Shown piece by piece: positions 1 to 8,162 of a DNA stretch of 53,724 nt (its first letter is position 1; every line of letters starts with the position of its first letter). The stretch is from contig CAZSFQ010000011.1 of NCBI GenBank assembly GCA_964606165.1, positions 1 to 53,724 on the forward strand, written 5' to 3'. Origin of the DNA: UBA4923 sp964606165. Its GTDB lineage: Bacteria; Bacillota; Clostridia; Saccharofermentanales; DTU023. The notes under the pieces were generated by a model. That model had not been told where the DNA came from. It saw only the letters and a program-made list of their open reading frames with translations, and did no database searches. A program made the translations under genes and the position numbers.

Positions 1-511
1 TGTCATCCTTAGTGATCAGAAGCAGAACCTGCATGGAAGGCGGGCCCACCGGGACGACCATACGGCCCCTCGTATTGAGCTGCCTGATCAGTTCGACCGG
101 CCGCTTCCCCGCCGCTGCCGTAACCATGATCCGGTCAAAAGGGGCTTTTTCTTTCCAGCCTTCGCTGCCGTCACCGATCTTGAAATGAATATTGTGATAA
201 CCCAAAGCCCCCAGCCTCGCCTGGGCTTTTTGTGACAATTCCTCAATCCTCTCGATGGTGTAGACTTGCTTGGAAAACTCTGCCAGCAGGGCCGTCTGGT
301 AACCGGAACCCGTCCCGATTTCCAATACCTTGCTGTCTTCATCGGGAGCCAGCAGGCGCGTCATTTCCAGCACCAGGGAAGGCTGGGAAATAGTCTGACC
401 GTAACCGATCGGCAGGGGATGGTCGTTTTTCGCGAAGGCTTTGTAATCGCCATCCAGAAAAAGGGAGCGGTCCAGTTTTAAATAGAAGGTTTCGAGCGCC
501 CGTTCATCCAT
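1..511 (-). CDS. pcm: Protein-L-isoaspartate O-methyltransferase, 3' end cut by window edge
   Basis: This gene encodes a SAM-dependent methyltransferase that repairs isoaspartyl residues in aged proteins. It opens with ATG at 511 behind a GGAGGG ribosome-binding site and runs 170 codons off the left edge. Residues near 30-50 read PLPIGYGQTISQPSLV, the family's substrate-loop signature. They are followed by VLEIGTGSGYQTALLA, the SAM-binding glycine loop, and later by the family's VTAAAGKRP stretch. The C-terminal end lies outside the window. It is the last visible gene of a minus-strand run behind a phosphatase and a tiny membrane protein. The identification is firm; only the 3' end is unseen. 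Confidence 0.9.
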   Translation of the reverse strand, partial: MDERALETFYLKLDRSLFLDGDYKAFAKNDHPLPIGYGQTISQPSLVLEMTRLLAPDEDSKVLEIGTGSGYQTALLAEFSKQVYTIERIEELSQKAQARLGALGYHNIHFKIGDGSEGWKEKAPFDRIMVTAAAGKRPVELIRQLNTRGRMVVPVGPPSMQVLLLITKDD

Positions 512-541
512 GTCTATCCCTCCACAAGCATGCGCAGCCTG

Positions 542-676
542 TCAATGGTGCCTGAAGGCAACGAACAGATATACCAGACCGATGAAAATGTAAATCTCGG
601 TCACATGCGTGAAATAGTAAAGAATGTAGGCCAAACCCAGCAAGACATAGGGTATGTTCGCTTTTTTCAGGATCAC
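542..676 (-). CDS. Small hydrophobic membrane protein, 44 aa
   Basis: A short GTG-initiated frame preceded by a strong GGAGGGGG ribosome-binding site about 8 bases upstream. The 44-residue product starts VILKKANIPYVLLG and has two hydrophobic stretches (about residues 8-22 and 28-41) split by a polar FTHVTE turn, so it probably forms a helical hairpin in the membrane. It lies between the phosphatase gene (33 bases upstream) and pcm (30 bases downstream) on the same strand, so the three are probably co-transcribed. No family is recognised. The ribosome-binding site, clean hydrophobic composition and operon position support a real gene. Confidence 0.55.
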   Translation of the reverse strand: MILKKANIPYVLLGLAYILYYFTHVTEIYIFIGLVYLFVAFRHH

Positions 677-709
677 CGCTCTATCCCCCTCCATTATTCA
701 AGCCATAAT

Positions 710-1513
710 TTACTCCAAATAGAGTACCCTTAATGTTTCTAAATCTTCCCGTTCCAGACCGAGCCTGCTTCCCGCGTAATCTTCGAATACAGGATAGGCC
801 CTGACAGCCTTCAAGGTGGTGTCCAGGTATTCTTCTTTCACCAGCAACATATCGCCGATTTGATTCAACAGCACAGGGTCATCGATCAGAGACGCGATTT
901 TTTGCATTTCTTCATTGATTTCCTCTTTGCGATAAGTATTAGAAAGCAGGTAATGCTCCATGGCATCTTCCATGGAAACGCCCAGCGCCAGAAGAATCAG
1001 GGTGGCCAGGACGCCCGTGCGGTCCTTGCCGGCTGAACAGTGAAATAATACGGGAGTTCCGCCGTTCTCTGCCATTTCCTTCATGATATCCCCGAACACT
1101 TCTGCCCTTTCGCCCATCTCCTGGTAGACCTTTGTCATGAAACCGCCCAGGAAGCGGATCTCATCCTGTGAGAAAGGCTGACGGCCGCCTTTACGCATAG
1201 CCTCCAGATCAGGCAGTTCAAAGTTTGTATACTGACTGTTTTTTTCGAATGACGCCAGAACCGGCCGGTGCCTGTATTGGATGCTTTCGGGCAGGGAATA
1301 GGCATTGCTTGTGGCCTCATCACTGGATCGAAGGTCAAATACCAGGGAAATATTCAAGGGTTCCAGGCTTTGGGCGAGCAGGTCGGTGGGGAAATTCAAA
1401 TCACCACTGCGGTAAAGAAGATTGCTCTTAACCCTCAAACCGTCTTTTGTCCGGTAGCCGCCCAGTTCTCTCAGATTGCTGATCTTGCTTATTTGACTGT
1501 TTCCTTTACTCAT
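710..1513 (-). CDS. Tyrosine-protein phosphatase (Y_phosphatase3 / IphP-like)
   Basis: A 267-residue cysteine-dependent phosphatase. The P-loop HCSAGKDRTG lies at residues 158-167, giving catalytic C159 and R165 (CX5R). The N-terminal NLRELGGYRTKDG followed by LLYRSGDL is typical of the bacterial tyrosine-phosphatase family that includes IphP and mycobacterial PtpB. The general-acid loop was not assigned with confidence. There is no signal peptide, so it should be cytoplasmic, acting on phosphotyrosine proteins or possibly phosphoinositides. The start ATG at 1513 has an AGGAG site about 7 bases upstream. It heads the run phosphatase - small membrane protein - pcm and is divergent from the DUF5714 gene. 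Confidence 0.85.
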   Translation of the reverse strand: MSKGNSQISKISNLRELGGYRTKDGLRVKSNLLYRSGDLNFPTDLLAQSLEPLNISLVFDLRSSDEATSNAYSLPESIQYRHRPVLASFEKNSQYTNFELPDLEAMRKGGRQPFSQDEIRFLGGFMTKVYQEMGERAEVFGDIMKEMAENGGTPVLFHCSAGKDRTGVLATLILLALGVSMEDAMEHYLLSNTYRKEEINEEMQKIASLIDDPVLLNQIGDMLLVKEEYLDTTLKAVRAYPVFEDYAGSRLGLEREDLETLRVLYLE

Positions 1514-1678
1514 CCTGACTCCTGCTTCGGGACCCTTCCGGTCAGCCTGTCCGGTATCATGGCAGGCAAACAGCTGCCTGTGCTATAAATACTATCATGA
1601 TGACCGGTCTTGCCGGTTCCTGGTGGAGAATAGCCAAGCTCAGTGACAGTGTATCCGTTTTCTGGAGGGAGTGGCTGG

Positions 1679-2287
1679 ATGCAGCGAATAAATCTCAGAT
1701 CCTATGACAAGGCAAGTCGCTTCATTACACAAGAATGCCTAAGGGCCTGCGCGGAGGAGGACGAAATCCGAGTTTCAGATCTGGTATTCCATCTGTTACG
1801 GTCACCGTACCTTCCCATGCATTGCCCGCAACACCATTACCTGATCCCCGCTGCCATGCTGACGGCTGCCAGAAAGGCTCAGGCTGGATCTTTGGAAAAG
1901 CTGCGCAATGATTTGACAGAAGCCATGATGAGGGCCAAAAATGTTCTGCCTGCTTTTTGCGGACTCTACGGCAGTTGCGGCACAGCGGTGGGCCTCGGCA
2001 TATACACCAGCATCCTTTTGAATGCCGATCAATATTCGATCCATAGCTGGGCGCTTGTCAACCGGATTGTAGGGGAGTGCCTGCTGAAAATTGCGGAGAT
2101 TGACGGCCCCCGCTGCTGTAAGCGTAATTCATACATTGCGCTTCAGGTCGGCGAACAGTTCAGTAAAGAGGTCCTGGGTCTTGACCTGGGTATTACCGAA
2201 CACATCCAATGCAGTTTTTATGAGAATAATACGTCTGAATGCAAAAAGCAGGATTGTCCGTTTTACCCGCTGAACGGAATTGACTGA
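1679..2287 (+). CDS. Cysteine-rich DUF5714-type protein
   Basis: A 202-residue protein that I believe belongs to DUF5714, whose function is unknown. I chose ATG 1679 because GGAGGGA at 1664-1670 sits 8 bases upstream; a longer frame from 1643 lacks such a site. Cysteines cluster in patterns that suggest metal or Fe-S binding: HCPQHH at 48-53, C94 and C100 in FCGLYGSCG, the pair C146-C147, and C178, C188 and C193 near the C-terminus. The central SCGTAVGLGIY segment is glycine-rich. It overlaps or abuts the lipoprotein gene that follows. No signal peptide or membrane segment is seen. Confidence 0.65.
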   Translation: MQRINLRSYDKASRFITQECLRACAEEDEIRVSDLVFHLLRSPYLPMHCPQHHYLIPAAMLTAARKAQAGSLEKLRNDLTEAMMRAKNVLPAFCGLYGSCGTAVGLGIYTSILLNADQYSIHSWALVNRIVGECLLKIAEIDGPRCCKRNSYIALQVGEQFSKEVLGLDLGITEHIQCSFYENNTSECKKQDCPFYPLNGID

Positions 2288-2315
2288 CAATCCCACCCCT
2301 GTGCGAGGCCTTATT

Positions 2316-2843
2316 GTGAATCACACCAGAAAAAGGAAAAAGAAAATCATGCCAATACTATTTCTGCTGATCATGGGCACAGCACTCCTTTCCGCTTGCG
2401 CTTATTCCCAGAAGAAAGAAGAGGCCGGCGAGCCCATGGATGCTGGCAGGCTGACCTCCTTCTACTACAGCTACACCGATTTTCGTTACAGGCCCTTCGT
2501 GTACACTCTCGAGAGAAAGACGGACGAAGAGGAGAAGGAATGGATTCTTTTCAGGGCGGAAGGGTATTCCGACGGCCTTATTTTTCTTGAAGAAGAGATC
2601 GAGGAAACCATCCTGGACGATATCGTGAGGATCATGGAGGAGGAGAATATCTTCGCCTGGGATGGCTTCAGGCAATACAATACCGAAATACGGGACGGCT
2701 TCAGCTTCGATATGAAAGCCGAATTTGAAAATCGCGCCATTATGGCCAGCGGTTACATGGAAGAACCGGAGAATTTCGAGGCCGGCCATCAAAGGCTTTC
2801 CGAGTATTTGTTGAAGCTTGCCCAAAGCTTTGGCGAAGACTGA
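2316..2843 (+). CDS. Putative lipoprotein, 175 aa
   Basis: The N-terminus has a lysine/arginine-rich stretch, a hydrophobic core (IMPILFLLIMGTALLSA) and a lipobox LLSAC, so the mature protein should be anchored to the outer face of the membrane by lipid-modified cysteine. The mature part is acidic and shows no domain I recognise. The start is uncertain: GTG 2316 with GAGG upstream is preferred; TTG 2280 (overlapping the previous stop) or ATG 2349 are alternatives. It follows the DUF5714 gene closely and is probably co-transcribed with it. Confidence 0.7.
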   Translation: MNHTRKRKKKIMPILFLLIMGTALLSACAYSQKKEEAGEPMDAGRLTSFYYSYTDFRYRPFVYTLERKTDEEEKEWILFRAEGYSDGLIFLEEEIEETILDDIVRIMEEENIFAWDGFRQYNTEIRDGFSFDMKAEFENRAIMASGYMEEPENFEAGHQRLSEYLLKLAQSFGED

Positions 2844-2975
2844 GGGCTGTCTTCTGCCGCTTACGAAAATGGAGTTAAATGGGAATTGGCATTGCGCGGT
2901 TCGGAACCACTTATAAAGGTCAGGCGTGTGCCTGGAAACACAGTATCCACCGCAGTCCCTACTGTTCAACAATAT

Positions 2976-3167
2976 CTAACCAATTTTCATACCAATACCA
3001 TTGTTTTGCAAAGATTTATCACTGCCAATCATCTCTGCAAAGTTATCAAGGAAGGAATATACCTCTGAAGAATCTCTGCTCTTTTCTTCCAGAATCTTCA
3101 AGTACTCATACGCTTTTTAATCATCACGATCCATTAGCCCATTTATCTGGTTCGCAGTGTTTGACAT
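2976..3167 (-). pseudogene. Remnant of a HEAT-repeat protein (SufBD-protein / alkylation-repair-like), in-frame stop
   Basis: Reading down from ATG 3167 gives MSNTANQINGLMDRDD, then a TAA stop, then in the same frame KAYEYLKILEEKSRD, SSEVYSFLDNFAEMIGSD and KSLQNNGIGMKIG before a second stop. Without the first stop the sequence reads like the N-terminal repeat of small HEAT-repeat proteins often named SufBD protein (pattern: MxNQINxLMDxDxKKAYExLKxLE...FAEMIxSDNS). The TAA sits where a lysine codon would be expected, so one substitution explains it. The remainder of the expected protein is missing downstream. It lies next to the DUF4332 gene in an AT-rich patch. Family assignment is from memory. 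Confidence 0.45.
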
Positions 3168-3195
3168 ACAACCGCCTCAATAAAGACTTAATATA

Positions 3196-3822
3196 TCAAG
3201 TAGCATATTTCTTAAGCAATCTGGCGAAGTCAATACAAAATTGCATATCTTTAATTCCCAATCTTGCTTTATAGTAACGGTGGATCTCGTTCACTTCGGA
3301 TACTTTCTCAAGCATTTCTTGTGGATCCGCTTCTGAAACGTCCAGGGCAGATTGGTATCCTGCTTCATAAAAAGCCCTTGCTGCAAGGGGACCAACTCCA
3401 TTTATACGCACAAGATCACAAAGACAAAACAATTCGTCTGTAAAGCCCTGCTTTTGATTCCAATAGTCTTTCGATGTTATAAGTCCTAATTCGCTTAATT
3501 GATCAAGCAGTGAACCATCTATACCTGGAAAGTCCGAAAGTGAAACAGGCTTTTGCTCTATACTGCCGATTTCACGCTTCAATATAACCAGATACTCCTC
3601 TGAGATTCCACTCTTACTTGCAAAGGTTGCAATTTTCTTTGGACTTGAAATTCTCTTTTTCAACTCTGCGATAGACTTTATGCCTTGTCTTTCAAAGAAT
3701 GCAAAGTTTTCCTCAATACCTTGCCACAGAATTCTACGTCCTGGTAACAGATTTTGTTGTTTGAGCAGGGCTTTATATTCATAAATGGGTAAACTCTCTA
3801 AATCAATACTGTACTTCAACAC
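3196..3822 (-). CDS. DUF4332 family protein (helix-hairpin-helix-like)
   Basis: A 208-residue protein matching my recollection of DUF4332: conserved YEYKALLKQQNLLPGRRIL near the start, FPGID near residue 113, and the helix-hairpin-helix-like LVRINGVGPLAARAFYEAGY around residues 147-166. Such folds often bind DNA or nucleic acids, but the function is not established. GTG 3822 is chosen because GAGGGGG lies about 6 bases upstream. The gene and its downstream flank are visibly more AT-rich than the neighbours, with AT-ending codons, which suggests acquisition from another source. It neighbours a broken HEAT-repeat gene on the same strand. Confidence 0.7.
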   Translation of the reverse strand: MLKYSIDLESLPIYEYKALLKQQNLLPGRRILWQGIEENFAFFERQGIKSIAELKKRISSPKKIATFASKSGISEEYLVILKREIGSIEQKPVSLSDFPGIDGSLLDQLSELGLITSKDYWNQKQGFTDELFCLCDLVRINGVGPLAARAFYEAGYQSALDVSEADPQEMLEKVSEVNEIHRYYKARLGIKDMQFCIDFARLLKKYAT

Positions 3823-3890
3823 TAATCCCCCTCATCAACATAATATGGCCAGGCATGGATAAGAATCTAAATTGATTTTTCCTGCAAGTC

Positions 3891-5162
3891 CTACTCCCAC
3901 TCAATGGTCGCCGGCGGCTTGCCGGTCAGCTCATAGACCACCCGGCTGACATGGGGAACCTCTTCCGTGATGCGGCGAGAGACATTCTGCAGGAATTCCC
4001 AGGGGAACTCGACGGGAAGGGCGGACATGAAATCGTCTGTTTTAACCGCTCTCAAGGCGATAGTGTAGTCGTAGGTTCTGGTTCCATCGGTAACACCAAC
4101 TGATTGCAGACCTGTCATAACCGCGAAATACTGAGAGACCCGATCACGGTAGCCTTTGGTCTCAATCTCATGCCGGAAAATTGCGTCTGCTTCGCGGAGT
4201 ATATCGAGTTTTTCCTTGGTGATGCCGCCCAGACAGCGGATGGCAAGACCCGGGCCCGGGAAGGGCTGGCGGTCTACCATGGCAGGGGGCAGGCCCAGAG
4301 CGCGTCCGACTGCCCGGACCTCCTCCTTGAAAAGAAAGCGAAGGGGCTCGACCATGCCCTCGAATTGGATGCGGTCGGGAAGGCCGCCGACATTATGGTG
4401 GCTTTTTACCACCTGGCCGTCCTCGCCGCTTTCAATCACATCAGGGTAGATGGTGCCCTGAACCAGGTAGGAAGCGTCGATCTTCCTGGCCTCATTTTCA
4501 AAAACGCGGATAAAAGTCTCTCCGATCCGTTTGCGTTTTGTTTCAGGGTCCAGGACCCCCTCTACTTCCTTGAGGAAAGGGTCAGTTGCGTCAACAAAGA
4601 CCAAAGGAATCTTGTATTGATCAGAAAACATACTGCGGACCATGTCCGGTTCATCTTTGCGCATGAAACCGTGATCGACGAAGACACAGGTTAACTGGTC
4701 GCCGACCGCGCGATGGACCAGGAAGGCCGCGACCGAGGAGTCGACACCGCCCGAAAGCCCGCAGATGACCTTTTTTCTTCCTACGGTCCCGCGAATCTCA
4801 GCTACTATTTGGTCAATGTAGCGGTCGACCGTCCAGTCACCCCGGCATCCGCAAGTGTCAAACAAAAAATCCGCAAGAAGCTGGTCCAGTGGTTCGCCCC
4901 CGTCCAAAGATTCCTGGTTGAGTATAAGGGCAGGTAGCCCGGCCGAATCGAGCTTCTTTCTCAAGTCATCGCTGACCTCTCCGTACTTGCCCGTTACCAC
5001 CAGGCCCCTTATGTGATCCTGGTCTCCATGATCTTCCTCCAGGAATCGCCGGGACGAAACCAGCTCGCAATAGACCTCCCGGCCGCGGATGGTGTGGACA
5101 AGAGATCGGGCAAGGCTGCCGCCGGCATCAACGATCAGGATTGTTTCGTTTCGGTGATCCAT
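3891..5162 (-). CDS. guaA: GMP synthetase with deleted glutaminase core
   Basis: The ATP-pyrophosphatase and dimerisation domains are standard: SGGVDSS P-loop at residues 137-143, then VFVDHGFMRKDE, IGETFIRVFE, KSHHNVGGLPD, the RQPFPGPGLAIRCLGG segment and the usual C-terminus GKPPATIEWE. The protein has 423 residues against about 510-525 for the family. The first about 80 residues still resemble the glutamine amidotransferase start (ILIVDAGGS, GLVVTGKYGEVSD, GLPALIL). The sequence then jumps to LLADFLFDTCGCRGDWT, the end of that domain. The GICYG nucleophile elbow and the later His and Glu are gone. It should therefore make GMP from XMP using ammonia, not glutamine. ATG 5162 follows the cobO stop by 13 bases, so the two are an operon. 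Confidence 0.88.
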   Translation of the reverse strand: MDHRNETILIVDAGGSLARSLVHTIRGREVYCELVSSRRFLEEDHGDQDHIRGLVVTGKYGEVSDDLRKKLDSAGLPALILNQESLDGGEPLDQLLADFLFDTCGCRGDWTVDRYIDQIVAEIRGTVGRKKVICGLSGGVDSSVAAFLVHRAVGDQLTCVFVDHGFMRKDEPDMVRSMFSDQYKIPLVFVDATDPFLKEVEGVLDPETKRKRIGETFIRVFENEARKIDASYLVQGTIYPDVIESGEDGQVVKSHHNVGGLPDRIQFEGMVEPLRFLFKEEVRAVGRALGLPPAMVDRQPFPGPGLAIRCLGGITKEKLDILREADAIFRHEIETKGYRDRVSQYFAVMTGLQSVGVTDGTRTYDYTIALRAVKTDDFMSALPVEFPWEFLQNVSRRITEEVPHVSRVVYELTGKPPATIEWE

Positions 5163-5175
5163 GGCCCTGCCCCCG

Positions 5176-5733
5176 CTAATATTCAATGCCCGGCCGGGCA
5201 GGTGTGTTGGACGATTCGAAAGGGTGCTTTCGCATGACCACTTCGGATACATAGTCAGCGCACGCCAAGAGCTCTTCCGAGGGATCGCGCCCGGTCAGGA
5301 CGACTTCGAGACGGTCAGGCTTTGTTTTCAGAAAACTGATTACTGCCGCCTCATCCACCATGTCTGTCGCGATGGCGCCCAGGATCTCGTCCAGGATTAA
5401 AAGATCGATTCCTTCGCGGCTTCGCGCCGTGGCGTCGGTCAGGCGTTTACCGTTGTATTCACGGCTTGCCGCTTTCTCCCTCTCGCTCATCTGGAAAACA
5501 AATTTCCCGGTCGGCTGACCCGACAGGACCTCAATGCCGAGCTTTCGAAGCGAATCGAGCTCGGCCGATCTTCCGCTTTTTAAAAATTGAACGAAAAGGA
5601 CATTGAGGCCCAGCCCCTTGGCGCGTACGGCCAGACCTGCCGCCGCTGTGGTCTTTCCCTTCCCGTCGCCGCAATACAGATGAACCAGTCCCAGCTGACT
5701 GCGGGCCCGGTCAAGATAATCGTCGTGATTCAT
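5176..5733 (-). CDS. cobO: Cob(I)yrinic acid a,c-diamide adenosyltransferase
   Basis: A 185-residue CobO/BtuR-family enzyme that transfers the adenosyl group of ATP to cob(I)alamin-type corrinoids, making adenosylcobalamin. The P-loop reads GDGKGKTTA at 22-30, preceded by LVHLYC, and is followed by VQFLKSG, LLILDEILGAI (Walker B-like) and the family's VVLTGRDP. The C-terminal MRKHPFE resembles the family's KHPF substrate-binding tail. ATG 5733 has AAGGA about 7 bases upstream. The product would supply the cofactor for the class II ribonucleotide reductase encoded at 11.1-14.1 kb. It precedes guaA with a short gap. Confidence 0.9.
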   Translation of the reverse strand: MNHDDYLDRARSQLGLVHLYCGDGKGKTTAAAGLAVRAKGLGLNVLFVQFLKSGRSAELDSLRKLGIEVLSGQPTGKFVFQMSEREKAASREYNGKRLTDATARSREGIDLLILDEILGAIATDMVDEAAVISFLKTKPDRLEVVLTGRDPSEELLACADYVSEVVMRKHPFESSNTPARPGIEY

Positions 5734-5796
5734 CCAGGTGTCCTTCCTTTATCTTTTTCCCTTATTATTCTACACCTGACCCGGCAGGCTGCCGGA

Positions 5797-6942
5797 TCAA
5801 CCGGCCAGATAACTGCTCCTTCTTTGAGCCAGGTAGGCAAAGATGAGCAATAGAAGACCGGCCGCCGCGGCACCAGCGAAACCGACTGCGGTCTGTATGC
5901 CAGACAGGTTGGCAAGCGCCCAGCCATGGGGCGTGTACTGACCCAGGTATTGCATCCAGAGTGTGGGCGGCCGGACCAGGGCACCGCCGGCAAAGATGGA
6001 GACAAAGAGCAGAAGCGAAGCCGGTACAAAACGGCGGTCACCAGGGATCAGGGCCATGATCTGGCCGAAAGCAAGCATGAGAAGGAGCAGTACGGCCATG
6101 ACGGGAACATAATTGGACGGCCTTGACGTTCCCGGCATGAGCAGAAGCGTGAGTCCGACCATGAAGACGAGCTGTATGACGCCCGATACGGTCAGGGCCA
6201 TAAGCGATGACAGGTAGTCTTTCCTGAAGCCATTGGGCAGCGACTGCATCCGTTTTAATGTCGCCGCATCTGCCAGCATCAGGCTGCTCATGAGTGAGAA
6301 TATGGACAGAAACAATATCTCAATGGCGGTGTCAGGGAGCTGGATGACCGGTAGCGAATCACCTCTTTCCAGGTTATGAAAGAGGATGGTCAGGTTGGCG
6401 CCCTCACTCCGCGCTTCTTCTGTTTTGACTTCCAGCAATTCGCTCATCCCGGATCCGGTGATCCCCTCCGAGCCGGGCAAGCTGAAGAGATCCTTTTCCA
6501 GCTTTGCCACGGTTGACATGGCCAGGGCAGTGACTTGGTAGTTGTTGCGGATCAAATCAGCCGCCAGACCGTCTTTCCCCGGGATATAGGCGCAGACGTA
6601 CACATCATCAAGATGCATGGCCGCTCCCCGGTCACCAAAATAGGGGGGAATGACCACCACACCGTCAAGGTGGCCGAGTTCAATGGCACGGTCGACCTCC
6701 TGTGCCCCGACGCGCTGCCAGCCGAGCTTGCTTGCTTCCAGCATACCGGCAAGCCTCGCGCTTTCCTGGTTGTTTGCCAGATCGACGTAGGCTGCCCTTA
6801 TTTCGCCAAGGTCGTTGCGGACAACCGCGGCACCGGCCAGAAGGGATAAAAGGAGGGGAATGACCAGGCAGGACACAAGCAACCCTGGCCGGCGGTACAG
6901 AAGCTTCAACTTCAGGGCCGTCATGATGGCAAGGTTTCTCAC
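5797..6942 (-). CDS. ABC-2 type transporter permease (exporter 1, second subunit)
   Basis: A 381-residue membrane protein with ABC-2/NatB-like layout. One helix lies near residues 20-40 (LVSCLVIPLLLSLLAGAAVV), followed by a soluble outside loop of about 165 residues and then a block of about five helices from residue 205 to the C-terminus. Its ATG at 6942 overlaps the stop of the preceding permease gene (ATGA), which indicates translational coupling. With the next two genes it forms a heterodimeric exporter with one ATPase. The substrate cannot be read from the sequence. Confidence 0.75.
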   Translation of the reverse strand: MRNLAIMTALKLKLLYRRPGLLVSCLVIPLLLSLLAGAAVVRNDLGEIRAAYVDLANNQESARLAGMLEASKLGWQRVGAQEVDRAIELGHLDGVVVIPPYFGDRGAAMHLDDVYVCAYIPGKDGLAADLIRNNYQVTALAMSTVAKLEKDLFSLPGSEGITGSGMSELLEVKTEEARSEGANLTILFHNLERGDSLPVIQLPDTAIEILFLSIFSLMSSLMLADAATLKRMQSLPNGFRKDYLSSLMALTVSGVIQLVFMVGLTLLLMPGTSRPSNYVPVMAVLLLLMLAFGQIMALIPGDRRFVPASLLLFVSIFAGGALVRPPTLWMQYLGQYTPHGWALANLSGIQTAVGFAGAAAAGLLLLIFAYLAQRRSSYLAG

Positions 6943-8162
6943 AGGCGCCTCCTCCCCAGAAGAAGGACCAGAATAAAGGCCGGCACAAGGGATCGTAAAA
7001 CCGGCACGAGATCAGCCACTGCCATTGGAGCATGGTCAAAGAGGGCCTGGTAGACAGTTTGCATGACCGGATAGACAGGGGTATGCCTGGCAGTTCGGAT
7101 GAGCCAGACGGGGAAAAGGGACACAGGGTAGAGGACACCGCCCATGACAAGAAGGAATAGGACCAGGAGCCAGCCTACCTGGAAAAGGGTAATTCCGGGC
7201 GCCTTGATCCTGCCAAGTGTCAGCATGACGAAGGCAGCCGTTAAATAAAGGGACAGCAAAAGGAGGGCCATCTTGAACAGGGAGACCGAAATTCCTCCTG
7301 TATGCAAGGCCAGGAGGAGGGGTACAAGCAGCAGGGCCCACCAAACCAGGCCGGCCAGCAGCCGCGCGGTCATGAGAGGTCCGTAACCGCAAGTCATGAG
7401 CAGCCTGTCTTCATAGGCGGTTCCTCTGGTCCTGGTAGTTGCGGCAAGAACCCCCATGGCCGGAAGGAGTGACAGGATAACCAGCAGGCCCGACAGGGCA
7501 TGAACCAGAACGTTGACCTTGAAGAGGTCGGTGTCAGCGGTGAAACGGTTGCGGTCAAGGTAGGTCATGACCACATTCAAAGTGTGTGCCGTCGCTTTCT
7601 CCCACGACTGATCTTCATCGCCGCCCAAGTCTACATAGAGTTTCTGAAAGCCAAAAATGGAGCTGTACAGGTAGTCGAAAGCGACGGCATGCTGATCCAT
7701 CAGGACGCCAACCTGAAAAGCTTCAGGCTGCATCTTGGGATTGAACCAAAGCTCAACCGGCTGTTTGGGTGTTCCCGTAACCGACTCGGACATGAAGCCG
7801 GCCGGCAAGTGGATGGCAACCATGATTTGGCCCGCCTTCAAACGTTCCATGGCCCGGGGCAGGGTATCGAGGTAGACCGCCTGGATAAAACGGATATCCT
7901 CGAAATAACGAGTGAACATATCGCCCAGAATTGTCTGGTCCTCGTCGACCATGGAGGCTGCCATCAAAAGCTCGGGCGGTGTTTCAGCTTCCTGATCCAC
8001 CGGAAGCCTGGCCAGCCGTGACAAGGCAAGGGAGAGCAGGAGGATGGCTGCCGCTGTGATGAGCAAGGCGGTTCTGGCAGCCCCAAGATCCTGCCTGAAG
8101 ATCAACCAGAGGGCGGGGCCTTTTTTCTGCCGGATTGCCCTTTTATCCTGGCGGCTGGTCAC
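6939..8162 (-). CDS. ABC-2 type transporter permease (exporter 1, first subunit)
   Basis: A 407-residue permease of ABC-2 type: one hydrophobic helix near residues 29-48, a long extracytoplasmic domain, then five or six helices from about residue 215 onward (for example LSGLLVILSLLPAMGVLAA and WWALLLVPLLLAL). GTG 8162 overlaps the upstream ATPase stop (GTGA), which decides the start; a longer frame to 8237 would lie inside the ATPase gene. Both junctions are four-base overlaps, so ATPase and two permeases are one translationally coupled operon. The ectodomain suggests export of a lipid, peptide or ion, but nothing specific is visible. Confidence 0.75.
   Translation of the reverse strand: MTSRQDKRAIRQKKGPALWLIFRQDLGAARTALLITAAAILLLSLALSRLARLPVDQEAETPPELLMAASMVDEDQTILGDMFTRYFEDIRFIQAVYLDTLPRAMERLKAGQIMVAIHLPAGFMSESVTGTPKQPVELWFNPKMQPEAFQVGVLMDQHAVAFDYLYSSIFGFQKLYVDLGGDEDQSWEKATAHTLNVVMTYLDRNRFTADTDLFKVNVLVHALSGLLVILSLLPAMGVLAATTRTRGTAYEDRLLMTCGYGPLMTARLLAGLVWWALLLVPLLLALHTGGISVSLFKMALLLLSLYLTAAFVMLTLGRIKAPGITLFQVGWLLVLFLLVMGGVLYPVSLFPVWLIRTARHTPVYPVMQTVYQALFDHAPMAVADLVPVLRSLVPAFILVLLLGRRRL

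Noticed and set aside
2879..3274. A 131-codon plus-strand frame in the AT-rich gap
   Set aside because: It is rich in Ser/Cys/His without motifs, overlaps the DUF4332 3' end, and the opposite strand holds a better-supported HEAT-repeat remnant.
5770..5796. CCGGCAG-CTGCCGG palindrome after the exporter 1 operon
   Set aside because: The loop is too short and no T run follows; not strong enough to call a terminator.
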